Assembly: GCA_946540735.1 (NCBI GenBank)
Contig: CAMNIN010000041.1
Span: forward strand, 1-37,070
Length of the DNA stretch: 37,070 nt
Source: an uncultured Prevotellaceae bacterium
GTDB taxonomy: Bacteria; Bacteroidota; Bacteroidia; Bacteroidales; Bacteroidaceae
Reading direction: 5' to 3'
Part shown: positions 9,749 through 19,569 of the stretch, in pieces
How positions within the stretch are numbered: position 1 is the first letter of the stretch
Layout: each line of letters opens with the position of its first letter
The notes under the pieces: model-generated
The model's input: the letters and a program-made list of their open reading frames with translations, nothing else
The model's database searches: none
Told to the model about the DNA's origin: nothing
Program-made: the position numbers and the translations under genes

Positions 9749-11101
9749 TTACGCATTCTCTTTCCTTAGCAGGTCAAGGCCTTCACGCACGATGCGTTGC
9801 AATTCCAACTTAGAAGAGTCGACAAACTCAGCGACGGCAAAGTCCTCTGGTGCCACCTCGTAAATACCCAATTGCTCCATTTTGTCGATGTCGCCGACAA
9901 TGATGGCCTTGATCAGATACTCTGCGTAGATGTCCATAGGGAGGACACTGTCATACTCGCCACTCATAATCATGTGACGCTCTCCACCTTTCACGCGGGC
10001 GTCGAGTACATATTCCTTGTTCTTTCCGAAAAGCCAGGAGAAATAGCTTCGGTTGGCTGAGAACTCCTTCAGGCGTGGCATGATCCAACCGAACATCTCG
10101 TCGCGGTCATCACCTTCGGGAATCGCAGTCACTTCAGAAGTGTGCGCACCGACATAGTCGTCCAGACTGCAGCGGCGGCCCGTCAGCGGATTGCCGTTGA
10201 TGAGGCGCACATGCTCCTGATTCTTCAGCCGACCTTCCAACAATGGACGAAGCGGCTGACCTACCTTGATTTCCGCATAGCAGGGATCGCTGATCTCACT
10301 ACCGGCAAGGGCTATCGTACGGCAGAGATTGACTTTCCCTTCCAGGAACAGACGACCCATGAAAATGACCGATGTAGGATCTACTGTCCACACCACCTCG
10401 CCTTTGTTGACCGGATTAAGGTGATTTACCTGGACGCCTACATTACCTGCAGGACATGGACCATCAAAGATGTTGACTTCTACATCTTTCATACTTGCCA
10501 AAGGACCGCTGGCTTGAGAGGGAGAGATACCAAGGTAGGTCTGCCCCACTTTCGACAGCGCGGTCAATCCTGCTTGAAAAGCTTTTTCATTGCCTTCAAG
10601 TTCCACACTGAAATCTGCAGCCAGAGGCATGTCTCTGAACGCACTCACAAAGATGGCCTTCGGCATGACATCCGGCGTGGTGGAAACGGCGTAAGGTAAC
10701 TGATTGATGTAGCCAAACAAGCCTGCTTCAAGTAAAACTTGAACCACAGCGTTGCCATCGAGTTTGGCGGGGTCTTTCACCCCAAAATCACGAAATTCTT
10801 GCTTAGCATCAGGCTTCACCTTCACGCAAAGCAGTTTCCTCCGGTCACCTCTCACGACGGCTGTCACCGTTCCGCTGACAGGAGACGAGAATCTCACATC
10901 TGGGAATTTTTTGTTCACAAACAAAGCATCCCCGGCTTTGACTTTGTCTCCTTCGCGAACAACCACTTTTGGCGTAAGACCTACGAAATCTTCCGGAACG
11001 AGCGCAAACTCGCCGGCTTCTTTCACAGTAATCTTCGTCAAGGCGGCTTTTCCCTTCAGATTAATGTCCAAGCCTTTACGCAACTTGATTACATTTGCCA
11101 T
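9749..11101 (-). CDS. nqrA: Na+-translocating NADH:quinone reductase subunit A
   Basis: A 450-residue peripheral cytoplasmic subunit without transmembrane segments. The N-terminus (KLRKGLDINLKGKA) and the barrel-sandwich-like motif RFSSPVSGTVTAVVRGDRR are characteristic of NqrA and related to RnfC. NqrA has been linked to quinone and inhibitor binding in Vibrio. It is the first gene of the six-gene operon and has the only sizeable upstream gap, shared with the divergent S9 peptidase gene. Confidence 0.96.
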   Translation of the reverse strand: MANVIKLRKGLDINLKGKAALTKITVKEAGEFALVPEDFVGLTPKVVVREGDKVKAGDALFVNKKFPDVRFSSPVSGTVTAVVRGDRRKLLCVKVKPDAKQEFRDFGVKDPAKLDGNAVVQVLLEAGLFGYINQLPYAVSTTPDVMPKAIFVSAFRDMPLAADFSVELEGNEKAFQAGLTALSKVGQTYLGISPSQASGPLASMKDVEVNIFDGPCPAGNVGVQVNHLNPVNKGEVVWTVDPTSVIFMGRLFLEGKVNLCRTIALAGSEISDPCYAEIKVGQPLRPLLEGRLKNQEHVRLINGNPLTGRRCSLDDYVGAHTSEVTAIPEGDDRDEMFGWIMPRLKEFSANRSYFSWLFGKNKEYVLDARVKGGERHMIMSGEYDSVLPMDIYAEYLIKAIIVGDIDKMEQLGIYEVAPEDFAVAEFVDSSKLELQRIVREGLDLLRKENA

Positions 11102-11148
11102 ATTTGATAAATAGTTGATGATTATTGTCCTCTAAAACAAATAATGTG

Positions 11149-11156
11149 CAAAATTA
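11149..11156 (-). promoter_or_regulatory. Putative -7 element of the nqr promoter
   Basis: Read on the minus strand the sequence is TAATTTTG, matching TAnnTTTG, 48 nt upstream of the nqrA start. No exact TTTG lies at the expected spacing upstream, so the -33 element would be degenerate. Confidence 0.4.
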
Positions 11157-11198
11157 ATAAAAATTTCTGAAAATAAACGCCATTTGCTGTTACAAATA

Positions 11199-11230
11199 TT
11201 TGTGTTGGATGGAAGAAAAGTGTAATTTTG
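11199..11230 (+). promoter_or_regulatory. Promoter of the S9 peptidase gene
   Basis: TTTG at 11199-11202 and TAATTTTG at 11223-11230, separated by 20 nt, match the Bacteroidota housekeeping promoter well. Transcription would start a few bases after 11230, giving a leader of roughly 20 nt before the ATG at 11258. Confidence 0.65.
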
Positions 11231-11257
11231 CGGCGAAAACCTATATCTTGTCACAAC

Positions 11258-13354
<2,097 letters not shown>

Positions 13355-13357
13355 CCC

Positions 13358-13900
13358 TCACCCGATTTCGTCAAGTTCCCCGGTCACCGAGTCGATGATG
13401 AATCCACGTACCACGATGTCTTTGGGCATGAGTGGATGCGTTTTGATTGTCTCGACGGTCTTCCTGACAGATTCGGGTGTGTCTTTGAAACCTTCCAGCC
13501 ACTGGTCCAAGTCGATGCCGCACCTGCGGATTGTGTCCAGGGTCTCTTCTTTCACACCACGCGCTGTCATTTCATGATGGAAATGGTCAAAACTCATGTG
13601 GCAAGCACCACAGTTGGAATGTGCCACCACCATGATTTCCTCGACTCCCAATTCATAGACTGCGACGATGAGGCTCCGCATCGCGGAATCGAAGGCCGAA
13701 ATAACCAATCCGCCGGCATTCTTGATGATCTTGGCGTCTCCGTTTTTCAAACCGAGGGCTGCGGGGAGCAGTTCCGTAAGGCGCGTGTCCATACATGAGA
13801 GTACTGCAAGTCGTTTGTCGGGATACTTGCTCGTTACAAATTTCTCGTAGCCTTTCTCCGCTACGAAGGTCTTGTTGAAGGCAATAATTTGGTCTATCAT
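13358..13900 (-). CDS. Beta-class carbonic anhydrase
   Basis: A 180-residue cytoplasmic enzyme interconverting CO2 and bicarbonate. The zinc ligands are Cys36 (SCMDTR), His94 and Cys97 (AHSNCGAC), with the Asp38-Arg40 dyad intact. The ATG at 13900 is chosen because it yields MIDQIIAFNKTFV, a typical start; a frame extending to 13969 adds residues unlike the family. A bicarbonate supply would suit the carboxylation steps of succinate-forming metabolism (inference). A possible -7 element (CAAAGTTA on the plus strand, 13996-14003) lies upstream without a good -33 partner. Confidence 0.92.
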   Translation of the reverse strand: MIDQIIAFNKTFVAEKGYEKFVTSKYPDKRLAVLSCMDTRLTELLPAALGLKNGDAKIIKNAGGLVISAFDSAMRSLIVAVYELGVEEIMVVAHSNCGACHMSFDHFHHEMTARGVKEETLDTIRRCGIDLDQWLEGFKDTPESVRKTVETIKTHPLMPKDIVVRGFIIDSVTGELDEIG

Positions 13901-14064
13901 CTCGTTTCGATTATTATAGTTTTGGAAGATAATCAAAAAATCTTTCGCAAGATTGCGGAATCTGTACAAATCATACTAACACACCAATCTTTGGGCAAAG
14001 TTACTATATTTTCGCGCAAACAGTCTCCTTTTTTCGGGTTAAGTGGGGGGCCTGTGTCATGACG

Positions 14065-14631
14065 TTATCCATAAAAAACGCCACACACCAATGTGAGATA
14101 TTCTGGTATGTAATCCCCATGGCTCCACTTGATTTCCAGGCCCAACAGTTCGGTGGCTGTTTTACCCATATCGAAACCGATCGCTTCTAACGACGGGCGC
14201 ACTTTCTGTGGATGTCTGCAGGGCTTCCCATCTATCCTGGCACAGGGCTTCCCCATGCAATATGGACATAACCCCACAAAGCCGAACGCAACTCCTCCAA
14301 GAGATTGTTCCAATTCCAGCAATTCCTCATTCAGAACCCGGGTGACAGGTTCCATCAGTATAGGGGCTTCCTTCAGAGGTATTTTTGCCTCGTCGGGAAT
14401 GATCTTGACCCCGATGATGCGCACGTTCTGAAATGAGGCGATTGAGGAAACCGGGTCCTCGGCAAACGGAGGACAGCCATAACGGCGGTTGTAATTGACA
14501 CATTGTCGACAGAACTGGATGAAATACTCGGCTCTGCGATAGTGTTTGAGATATGCCGTGGCCGACAGATCGGCTTGGTATCTTTTCACCGTATAGCTGT
14601 ATGGTGGCAATGGTGCTTTTTCTGTTGTCAT
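14065..14631 (-). CDS. DUF2284 putative metal-binding protein
   Basis: A 188-residue cytoplasmic protein with many Cys in family-typical clusters: CRQCVNYNRRYGCPPF, then GLCPYCMGKPCARIDGKPCRHP near the C-terminal half, followed by a segment starting GFDMGK. The spacing suggests an iron-sulfur or zinc site. Function is unknown. An alternative TTG start at 14646 would overlap the stop of the upstream flavoprotein gene by 4 nt; the ATG at 14631 is preferred. Either way the two genes are tightly linked and probably co-transcribed with the AraC-type regulator. Confidence 0.8.
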   Translation of the reverse strand: MTTEKAPLPPYSYTVKRYQADLSATAYLKHYRRAEYFIQFCRQCVNYNRRYGCPPFAEDPVSSIASFQNVRIIGVKIIPDEAKIPLKEAPILMEPVTRVLNEELLELEQSLGGVAFGFVGLCPYCMGKPCARIDGKPCRHPQKVRPSLEAIGFDMGKTATELLGLEIKWSHGDYIPEYLTLVCGVFYG

Positions 14632-14642
14632 GGTTGCTATTG

Positions 14643-15155
14643 TCAACTCTCCATGTCTGTCTTTCGCGACCTCACCAGTTCGATCGCTTCTTTTCCGGTC
14701 ATGTGCTCTATATCAAGCCTGATGGCCACCATTCGTGAGAAACCTTTTTCCAACTCTTTACTTAACCCCTCATCGTCGTGTGGGTTGTATTTCTCACCAA
14801 GAGCCCGGGCTGCGGCCATTTTCTCTTCTTCGTCTTCTATGATGTGGATCCTGCCAAAAACGATCACGCTCCTGAAATAGGTCGTGTATTCCTTAGGATG
14901 CACCAGATCCTGGGCGATGACACAAAAAGAGGCTTTGTCACACGAACGGATCGCATCGACCTTATGACCGGTCACGGCACTGTGGAAATACAGGCATGTT
15001 CCCGAATACACATAGCTGATGGGTACGGCATAGGGGTATTCGTTGTCTCCCAAGAGTGCCAGGGTTCCTGATGTTGAGTTTTCCAGGATGCGACGACATT
15101 CCTCGTCTGGCAGTTGCTGGCGTTTCCGCCTCATTTCTCTGAATTTCATAGTCAT
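14643..15155 (-). CDS. Pyridoxamine 5'-phosphate oxidase-family (NimA-like) flavoprotein
   Basis: A 170-residue protein of the split-barrel FMN-binding fold. It has the N-terminal MRRKRQQLPDEECRRIL and the core GTLALLGDNEYPYAVPISYVY typical of the group that includes the NimA nitroimidazole reductases. The residue that marks true Nim proteins cannot be settled without alignment, so drug reduction should not be assumed. The ATG at 15155 (MTMKF) is chosen because longer versions would run into the upstream AraC gene; a second ATG lies two codons in. It lies between the regulator gene (34-nt gap) and the DUF2284 gene. Confidence 0.85.
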   Translation of the reverse strand: MTMKFREMRRKRQQLPDEECRRILENSTSGTLALLGDNEYPYAVPISYVYSGTCLYFHSAVTGHKVDAIRSCDKASFCVIAQDLVHPKEYTTYFRSVIVFGRIHIIEDEEEKMAAARALGEKYNPHDDEGLSKELEKGFSRMVAIRLDIEHMTGKEAIELVRSRKTDMES

Positions 15156-15189
15156 GGATGAATAAAAAACTTGGTTCTGGATGATGGGG

Positions 15190-16083
15190 TCATTTTCCAA
15201 GAAACTCCGTAGGAGTGACACCGACCCGTTTTTTGAAAAGGCGTGTGAAGTGGTGAGGGAACTCGAATCCGAGCAATCGGGAGGTCTCATTGATATTGTG
15301 CCCTTGCATCAACAGACTTTTGCCTTGGTTGATCACATAGGTGTGGATATAACTGATGGCTGTTGTACCTGTCGAACGACGAAACAAGTCGCCGAAGTAA
15401 TGCGGGGAATAGGCCATCTCTGAGGCGCAGTAACTCACCGTGGGCAATCCCAACTGGTATTGTCTGCCCTCAAGATAATAGTGCTCGAGCAACGCATGAA
15501 ATCGTTTGAGAATATCCGTTTCACGGTGTTTCTCTTCGGTTATTTGTCGCAGGTATATGCGGTTGCAGTATTCCAATATCAGCTGAAGATAGCCCAGCAG
15601 CACTTCTCGTAGTGAGGGGGACCGGGCACAATCCTGGAGTTCCTGCCGCATCAGACTGACCAGCTGGGTGATCGAATGCCATTCTGATGGGGTCATCTGC
15701 AAGGATTCCGTGGAAAAATAGGAGAAAAAGTGGTAATTACGCATTTTATCCTCAAGGTCTGTATTGTGCATCAAGTCTGGAGACCACAGCACTGCCCATC
15801 CGCTCAAGTATAGCTGTTCACCATCATCTTCCGCACCTCCCAACTGTCCTGGTGCCACAGCGATGATCGATGCGTCGCTGACTTTCAGTGCTCTAACGCC
15901 ATAAGACAGGTTCTTGGGAAACTCTCTTTGAATGAAAAGGCCATAAACCCCATAATTATTCAGACTGGTATGAACGGGAGACACCTCATCATAGCTGATC
16001 ACGCAGATCTGCGGATGCAGCTCGACTGCGCCCACTTGGCGTGCATAGACATTGGGGTTGTCCACATTCAGGATTTTCTTCAT
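15190..16083 (-). CDS. AraC-family transcriptional regulator
   Basis: A 297-residue DNA-binding protein. The first roughly 170 residues have the look of a cupin-like sensor domain (ICVISYDEVSP, VYGLFIQREFP). The last roughly 100 residues form the double helix-turn-helix of the family: MAYSPHYFGDLFRRSTG for the first and NETSRLLGFEFPHHFTRLFKKRVGVTP for the second. The ATG at 16083 is chosen; upstream in-frame codons run through AT-rich intergenic sequence. It is divergent from the alpha/beta-hydrolase gene and is likely to regulate that gene pair and/or its own operon. The ligand is unknown. Confidence 0.9.
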   Translation of the reverse strand: MKKILNVDNPNVYARQVGAVELHPQICVISYDEVSPVHTSLNNYGVYGLFIQREFPKNLSYGVRALKVSDASIIAVAPGQLGGAEDDGEQLYLSGWAVLWSPDLMHNTDLEDKMRNYHFFSYFSTESLQMTPSEWHSITQLVSLMRQELQDCARSPSLREVLLGYLQLILEYCNRIYLRQITEEKHRETDILKRFHALLEHYYLEGRQYQLGLPTVSYCASEMAYSPHYFGDLFRRSTGTTAISYIHTYVINQGKSLLMQGHNINETSRLLGFEFPHHFTRLFKKRVGVTPTEFLGK

Positions 16084-16101
16084 AAGCGGTGGTAAAGATA
16101 A

Positions 16102-16164
16102 CCATTTTTTCCTAAAATGCAATAAAAATGGTAGAAAACAAGTGAAAAAAACGCAGAATCTGCG
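16102..16164. promoter_or_regulatory. Candidate operators between divergent regulator and hydrolase genes
   Basis: The intergenic stretch holds two inverted repeats. The first has 8-nt arms, CCATTTTT at 16102-16109 and AAAAATGG at 16124-16131. The second is a 13-nt perfect palindrome, CGCAGAATCTGCG, at 16152-16164. Their place between divergent starts, one of them for an AraC-type protein, makes them candidate regulator sites. Binding is inferred, not shown. Confidence 0.4.
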
Positions 16165-16217
16165 AAATTGGTAAAACATCAGGCATTTTATGTGGTATTC
16201 CAATACGGCGGAATTTG

Positions 16218-16225
16218 TAATTTTG
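16218..16225 (+). promoter_or_regulatory. Putative -7 element of the hydrolase promoter
   Basis: TAATTTTG matches TAnnTTTG and ends only 4 nt before the ATG at 16230. The -33 region is degenerate (TGTG at 16191-16194, 23 nt away). If used, it would give an mRNA with almost no leader. Confidence 0.4.
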
Positions 16226-16229
16226 CGAC

Positions 16230-17327
16230 ATGAAAAAGACAATATACGCCGCAATGCTTGTGGGTGCCATATTCACAGCTTGCCAACATCAGCAAACTAC
16301 AACACAAATAGAGAAGAACATGGAACAGAATCTGAATCTGACGCAAGAATGGGACAAAACCTTTCCAAAGAGTGACAAGGTGGACCACCAAAAAGTGACA
16401 TTCCACAATCGTTATGGTATAACCTTGGCCGCCGACATGTATACACCCAAGGATGCACAAGGCAAATTGGCTGCTATCGCTGTCAGCGGTCCTTTCGGTG
16501 CAGTGAAGGAGCAGTCGAGCGGACTGTACGCACAACACATGGCCGAACGGGGATTCCTGACCATCGCTTTCGATCCTTCTTACACAGGAGAGAGCGGCGG
16601 TGAACCCAGAAGAATGGCTTCGCCTGACATCAATACGGAGGATTTCCTGGCTGCTGTGGACTTCCTTTCCACACTCGACAACGTGGATCCTGAGCGCATA
16701 GGCATCATTGGCATTTGTGGATTTGGTGGCATGGCAGTGAATGCCGCTGCTATTGATCCCCGCATCAAGGCCACCGTCGCTTCGACGATGTATGACATGA
16801 GCAAGGTCAATGTGGAAGGCTATTTCAAGAGTGAGGACTCTCCTAAACAACGTATGGAGAAACGCCGTGCCTTGGCTGCTCAACGCACTGCTGACTACAA
16901 AGCCGGTTCTTACCAGCGCGCCGGTGGTGTCGTCGATCCCCTCCCTGAGGACGCCCCCTGGTTCGTCAAGGACTACCATAATTATTATAAGACAAAGCGT
17001 GGATTCCATGAGAGAAGTGGTAATTCCACGGACGGGTGGAACACCATCGGCTGCCAGTCGTTCATGAACCAGCCGTTGCTGGCCTGGGCACATGAGATTG
17101 AGAATCCCGTACTGCTCATACACGGCGAGAAAGCACATTCGCGCTATTTCAGTGAATATGCGTTTGAGAGAATGACAGGAAAGAAAGTTGAGGGCGTCAG
17201 CGCCAAGGAAGGCAACAAAGAGTTGCTGATCATCCCGGGTGCCTCTCATGTTGACCTCTATGATGATGTCGCCGGTGTCATTCCTTACGATACGATTGAT
17301 GCTTTCTTCCGCAATCATTTGAAGTAA
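16230..17327 (+). CDS. Alpha/beta-hydrolase lipoprotein with a Cys nucleophile motif
   Basis: A 365-residue protein with a lipoprotein-type signal peptide (MKKTIYAAMLVGAIFTAC, lipobox Cys18). The alpha/beta-hydrolase core has GICGFGG with Cys163 at the nucleophile elbow, as in dienelactone hydrolases, rather than Ser. His340 (IPGASHVDLY) is the likely catalytic His, and VLLIHGEKAH marks the strand before the acid region. The protein resembles a large, poorly characterised bacterial family often annotated simply as alpha/beta hydrolase. The substrate is unknown. It is divergent from an AraC-type regulator and followed after 28 nt by a cyclophilin-fold lipoprotein gene. Confidence 0.85.
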   Translation: MKKTIYAAMLVGAIFTACQHQQTTTQIEKNMEQNLNLTQEWDKTFPKSDKVDHQKVTFHNRYGITLAADMYTPKDAQGKLAAIAVSGPFGAVKEQSSGLYAQHMAERGFLTIAFDPSYTGESGGEPRRMASPDINTEDFLAAVDFLSTLDNVDPERIGIIGICGFGGMAVNAAAIDPRIKATVASTMYDMSKVNVEGYFKSEDSPKQRMEKRRALAAQRTADYKAGSYQRAGGVVDPLPEDAPWFVKDYHNYYKTKRGFHERSGNSTDGWNTIGCQSFMNQPLLAWAHEIENPVLLIHGEKAHSRYFSEYAFERMTGKKVEGVSAKEGNKELLIIPGASHVDLYDDVAGVIPYDTIDAFFRNHLK

Positions 17328-17355
17328 AAGTGAATACGACCAAGGTGACTGACTA

Positions 17356-17964
17356 ATGATGAAGTTGATTAAACAAACCCTCGTATTGCTGGCAGCATTC
17401 ATGATCGGCTGCTCGACAGATAATGAAATGAATGCGGAGACCATCAATACGGGCACATCGGAGAATACCACCATGACACAGACAATCTATCTTTCCGTAG
17501 ACGGACAGAAACGGTCTGTCACTCTTGCCGACAACGCTGCGACCCATGCCTTGATCGAAGCACTTCAGCAGGATCCCATCAACTATGTCGCCGATGACTA
17601 TGGAGGTTTCGAGAAAGTTGGGCCATTGGGCCGGTCCCTTCCCACCAGCAATGAGCAGATCACGACCCAACCAGGGGATATCATGTTGTATAATGGCAAC
17701 CAGATTGTGATCTTCTATGGCACCAACTCCTGGAGCTACACCCGTCTGGGAAAGATCGAGGGCATTTCCTTGGAGGAGTTGAAATCTTTTCTGAAAGCAG
17801 GCGGAGGAAAGGTCAATGTCACCCTTTCGGTGGATGATGCGGGGATACGTCCTGTAGGGACCTCTTTACCGGGCGACGGGGAATCCTATTCCATCAACGG
17901 TATCAAATCCAGCGACTCATCAAAGGGGATACGGATCCGGAATGGAAAGAAATATGTGAGGTGA
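17356..17964 (+). CDS. Cyclophilin-like fold lipoprotein
   Basis: A 202-residue protein with a lipoprotein signal (MKLIKQTLVLLAAFMIGC). Residues about 38-155 match the cyclophilin-like domain found in many Bacteroidota and Firmicutes proteins: PINYVADDYGGFEKVGPLG, then QPGDIMLYNGNQIVIFYG and NSWSYTRLGKI. In this family prolyl isomerase activity is not established. The C-terminal 45 residues are low in features. The start may be either of two adjacent ATG codons (17356 or 17359). Likely co-transcribed with the hydrolase; a strong terminator follows 15 nt after its stop. Confidence 0.82.
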   Translation: MMKLIKQTLVLLAAFMIGCSTDNEMNAETINTGTSENTTMTQTIYLSVDGQKRSVTLADNAATHALIEALQQDPINYVADDYGGFEKVGPLGRSLPTSNEQITTQPGDIMLYNGNQIVIFYGTNSWSYTRLGKIEGISLEELKSFLKAGGGKVNVTLSVDDAGIRPVGTSLPGDGESYSINGIKSSDSSKGIRIRNGKKYVR

Positions 17965-17978
17965 AAGAAATACGTGGA

Positions 17979-18020
17979 AAGCAACCTGTGGCAGTTCGCC
18001 TATCACAGGTTGCTTTTTTT
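17979..18020 (+). terminator. Intrinsic terminator after the cyclophilin-like gene
   Basis: A 12-nt perfect inverted repeat (17979-17990 and 18004-18015) with a 13-nt loop is followed by T residues to 18020. It separates the hydrolase pair from the trp operon promoter. Confidence 0.85.
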
Positions 18021-18137
18021 AGGTCTAACCGAGAGGTTCTTGCGGTTGCATGAGGATGTAAATACAGTATGATGTAACCCATAAGATAACAAAATAAGCA
18101 AATAGAGCACAAAATTGTAATTTTTCTTTCTAAAAAT

Positions 18138-18168
18138 TTTGCAGATTGAAAGTAAAAATCTACTTTTG
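18138..18168 (+). promoter_or_regulatory. Promoter of the trp operon
   Basis: TTTG at 18138-18141 and TACTTTTG at 18161-18168 are 19 nt apart, an excellent match to the Bacteroidota promoter. Transcription should begin shortly after 18168, about 25-30 nt before the leader-peptide ATG. The rest of the gap between the upstream terminator and this promoter shows nothing else recognisable. Confidence 0.75.
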
Positions 18169-18199
18169 CAAAAGATAATACACTAAAACGGAGAACAAT

Positions 18200-18256
18200 A
18201 TGAACATGAGAGCAAATTTCTGGTGGTGGCGTAACTCAAGATTCGAACAATCGTGA
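18200..18256 (+). CDS. trpL: trp operon leader peptide
   Basis: An 18-codon open frame reads MNMRANFWWWRNSRFEQS and stops with TGA at 18254-18256. Three consecutive Trp codons lie at 18221-18229. A Shine-Dalgarno-like GGAG (18190-18193) stands 6 nt before the ATG. Placed between the trp promoter and an intrinsic terminator upstream of trpB, it fits a ribosome-mediated attenuation leader: stalling at the Trp codons when charged tRNA-Trp is scarce would favour readthrough. A second in-frame ATG is at 18206. Confidence 0.85.
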   Translation: MNMRANFWWWRNSRFEQS

Positions 18257-18330
18257 GAAGATAGCCGTATGCCAAAATTTGTGAGTGGATACTGAGAGGC
18301 CTGTCGTTCTTGCGACAGGCCTCTCTTTTT
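18257..18330 (+). terminator. trp attenuator (terminator and alternative helix)
   Basis: A 13-bp perfect stem (18294-18306 with 18313-18325, 6-nt loop) followed by five T at 18326-18330 forms the terminator. Upstream, GCCGTATGCC (18264-18273) can pair with GGATAC (18287-18292) and, across a bulge, GGC (18298-18300). This would use part of the terminator's left arm and could serve as antiterminator. TGGC at the Trp codons (18227-18230) can pair with GCCA (18271-18274) as the competing upstream helix. The terminator is clear; the alternative pairings are inferred by eye. Confidence 0.78.
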
Positions 18331-18363
18331 AAGGAGTAATTACATCAATCATCTATATTGAAT

Positions 18364-19569
18364 ATGCATAATTATCAAGTTGACCAGAATGGTTTTTATG
18401 GAGAATTTGGAGGAGCATACGTACCGGAAATCCTCTACAAATGTGTCCATCAGTTGCAGGAGGCTTATTTGCCCATCATAGAGTCGGCGGATTTCAAAGC
18501 GTCGTATCACGCACTCCTCAAGGATTATGTGGGGCGTCCAAGCCCTCTCTACTTCGCCCGGCGAATGAGTGAGAGATATGGCTGTCAGCTTTATCTTAAA
18601 CGCGAGGACCTGAATCATACCGGAGCCCACAAAATCAACAACACCATCGGCCAGATCCTTTTGGCTCAGAAGATGGGGAAGTCAAGAATCATCGCCGAAA
18701 CTGGTGCCGGACAGCATGGAGTCGCCACCGCCACGGTGTGCGCCCTGATGGGTATGAAATGCGAGGTTTTCATGGGGGCAACCGATGTGGAACGGCAGCA
18801 CACCAATGTGGAACGCATGAGAATGCTTGGTGCTGAAGTGCATCCTGTCAGAACCGGAAACATGACGCTCAGCGACGCTTGTTCAGAGGCCATCCGCGAC
18901 TGGTGCTGTCATCCAGCCGATACCTTTTATATTGTCGGCTCTACGATGGGACCTCACCCCTACCCCGACCTGGTGGCAAGGATGCAGAGCGTCATTTCTG
19001 AAGAAATCAAATGGCAACTGGCAGAGAAGACTGGCCGCGACTACCCCGACTATCTCATAGCCTGCATCGGTGGGGGCAGCAACGCAGCTGGTACCATCTA
19101 CCACTACATGGATGATGAGCGTGTCAGAATCGTCTTGGCTGAAGCTGGTGGGCATGGCTGGAATACGGATCACACTGCCGCTACCATCCATCGTGGCACG
19201 ACGGGCATTCTCCATGGTGCCAAAATGTTGGTGATGCAAGATGACGACGGCCAGATTGAGGAAGCTTTCACCATCAGTGCAGGCCTTGATTATCCTGGTG
19301 TGGGACCGATGCATTGCAACATGGCCCGCCAGGGGCGTACGGAAGTCCTTAGCATCAATGATGATGAGGCAATCTATGCGGGATATGAACTCACCCGGAT
19401 GGAGGGGATCATACCCGCCATCGAGAGTGCCCATGCCATTGCGGCTTTGTCGAAGTTGACTTTCAAAAGCGATGATGTGGTCGTTCTTACCGTCAGTGGC
19501 AGAGGAGACAAAGATGTGGAAACTTATTTGAACAACAAGGAAATGGCCAAAGAATATGGAAACTTTTAA
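18364..19569 (+). CDS. trpB: Tryptophan synthase beta chain
   Basis: A 401-residue PLP enzyme condensing indole with serine to give tryptophan, working as an alpha2-beta2 complex with TrpA. The PLP lysine is Lys90 in HTGAHKINN. The phosphate-binding GGGSNAAG follows near residue 235, and the N-terminus GFYGEFGGAYVPE is diagnostic of the TrpB1 type. The ATG at 18364 is preferred over an in-frame TTG two codons upstream. AAGGAG at 18331-18336 is too far away to serve as a good ribosome site. First structural gene of the operon, directly after the attenuator; its end overlaps trpE by 14 nt. Confidence 0.96.
   Translation: MHNYQVDQNGFYGEFGGAYVPEILYKCVHQLQEAYLPIIESADFKASYHALLKDYVGRPSPLYFARRMSERYGCQLYLKREDLNHTGAHKINNTIGQILLAQKMGKSRIIAETGAGQHGVATATVCALMGMKCEVFMGATDVERQHTNVERMRMLGAEVHPVRTGNMTLSDACSEAIRDWCCHPADTFYIVGSTMGPHPYPDLVARMQSVISEEIKWQLAEKTGRDYPDYLIACIGGGSNAAGTIYHYMDDERVRIVLAEAGGHGWNTDHTAATIHRGTTGILHGAKMLVMQDDDGQIEEAFTISAGLDYPGVGPMHCNMARQGRTEVLSINDDEAIYAGYELTRMEGIIPAIESAHAIAALSKLTFKSDDVVVLTVSGRGDKDVETYLNNKEMAKEYGNF

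Noticed and set aside
11228..11257. TTG start upstream for the S9 peptidase
   Set aside because: Overlaps the -7 promoter element and spoils the signal peptide.
14643..15155. Naming the PNPOx-like protein as a nitroimidazole resistance gene (nim)
   Set aside because: The fold matches, but the same family contains many proteins without that activity and the diagnostic residue cannot be confirmed by eye.
16188..17474. Open frame of 428 codons on the minus strand opposite the alpha/beta hydrolase
   Set aside because: Its translation has no family features, and the plus strand shows a complete lipoprotein hydrolase with catalytic motifs. It is an antisense shadow.
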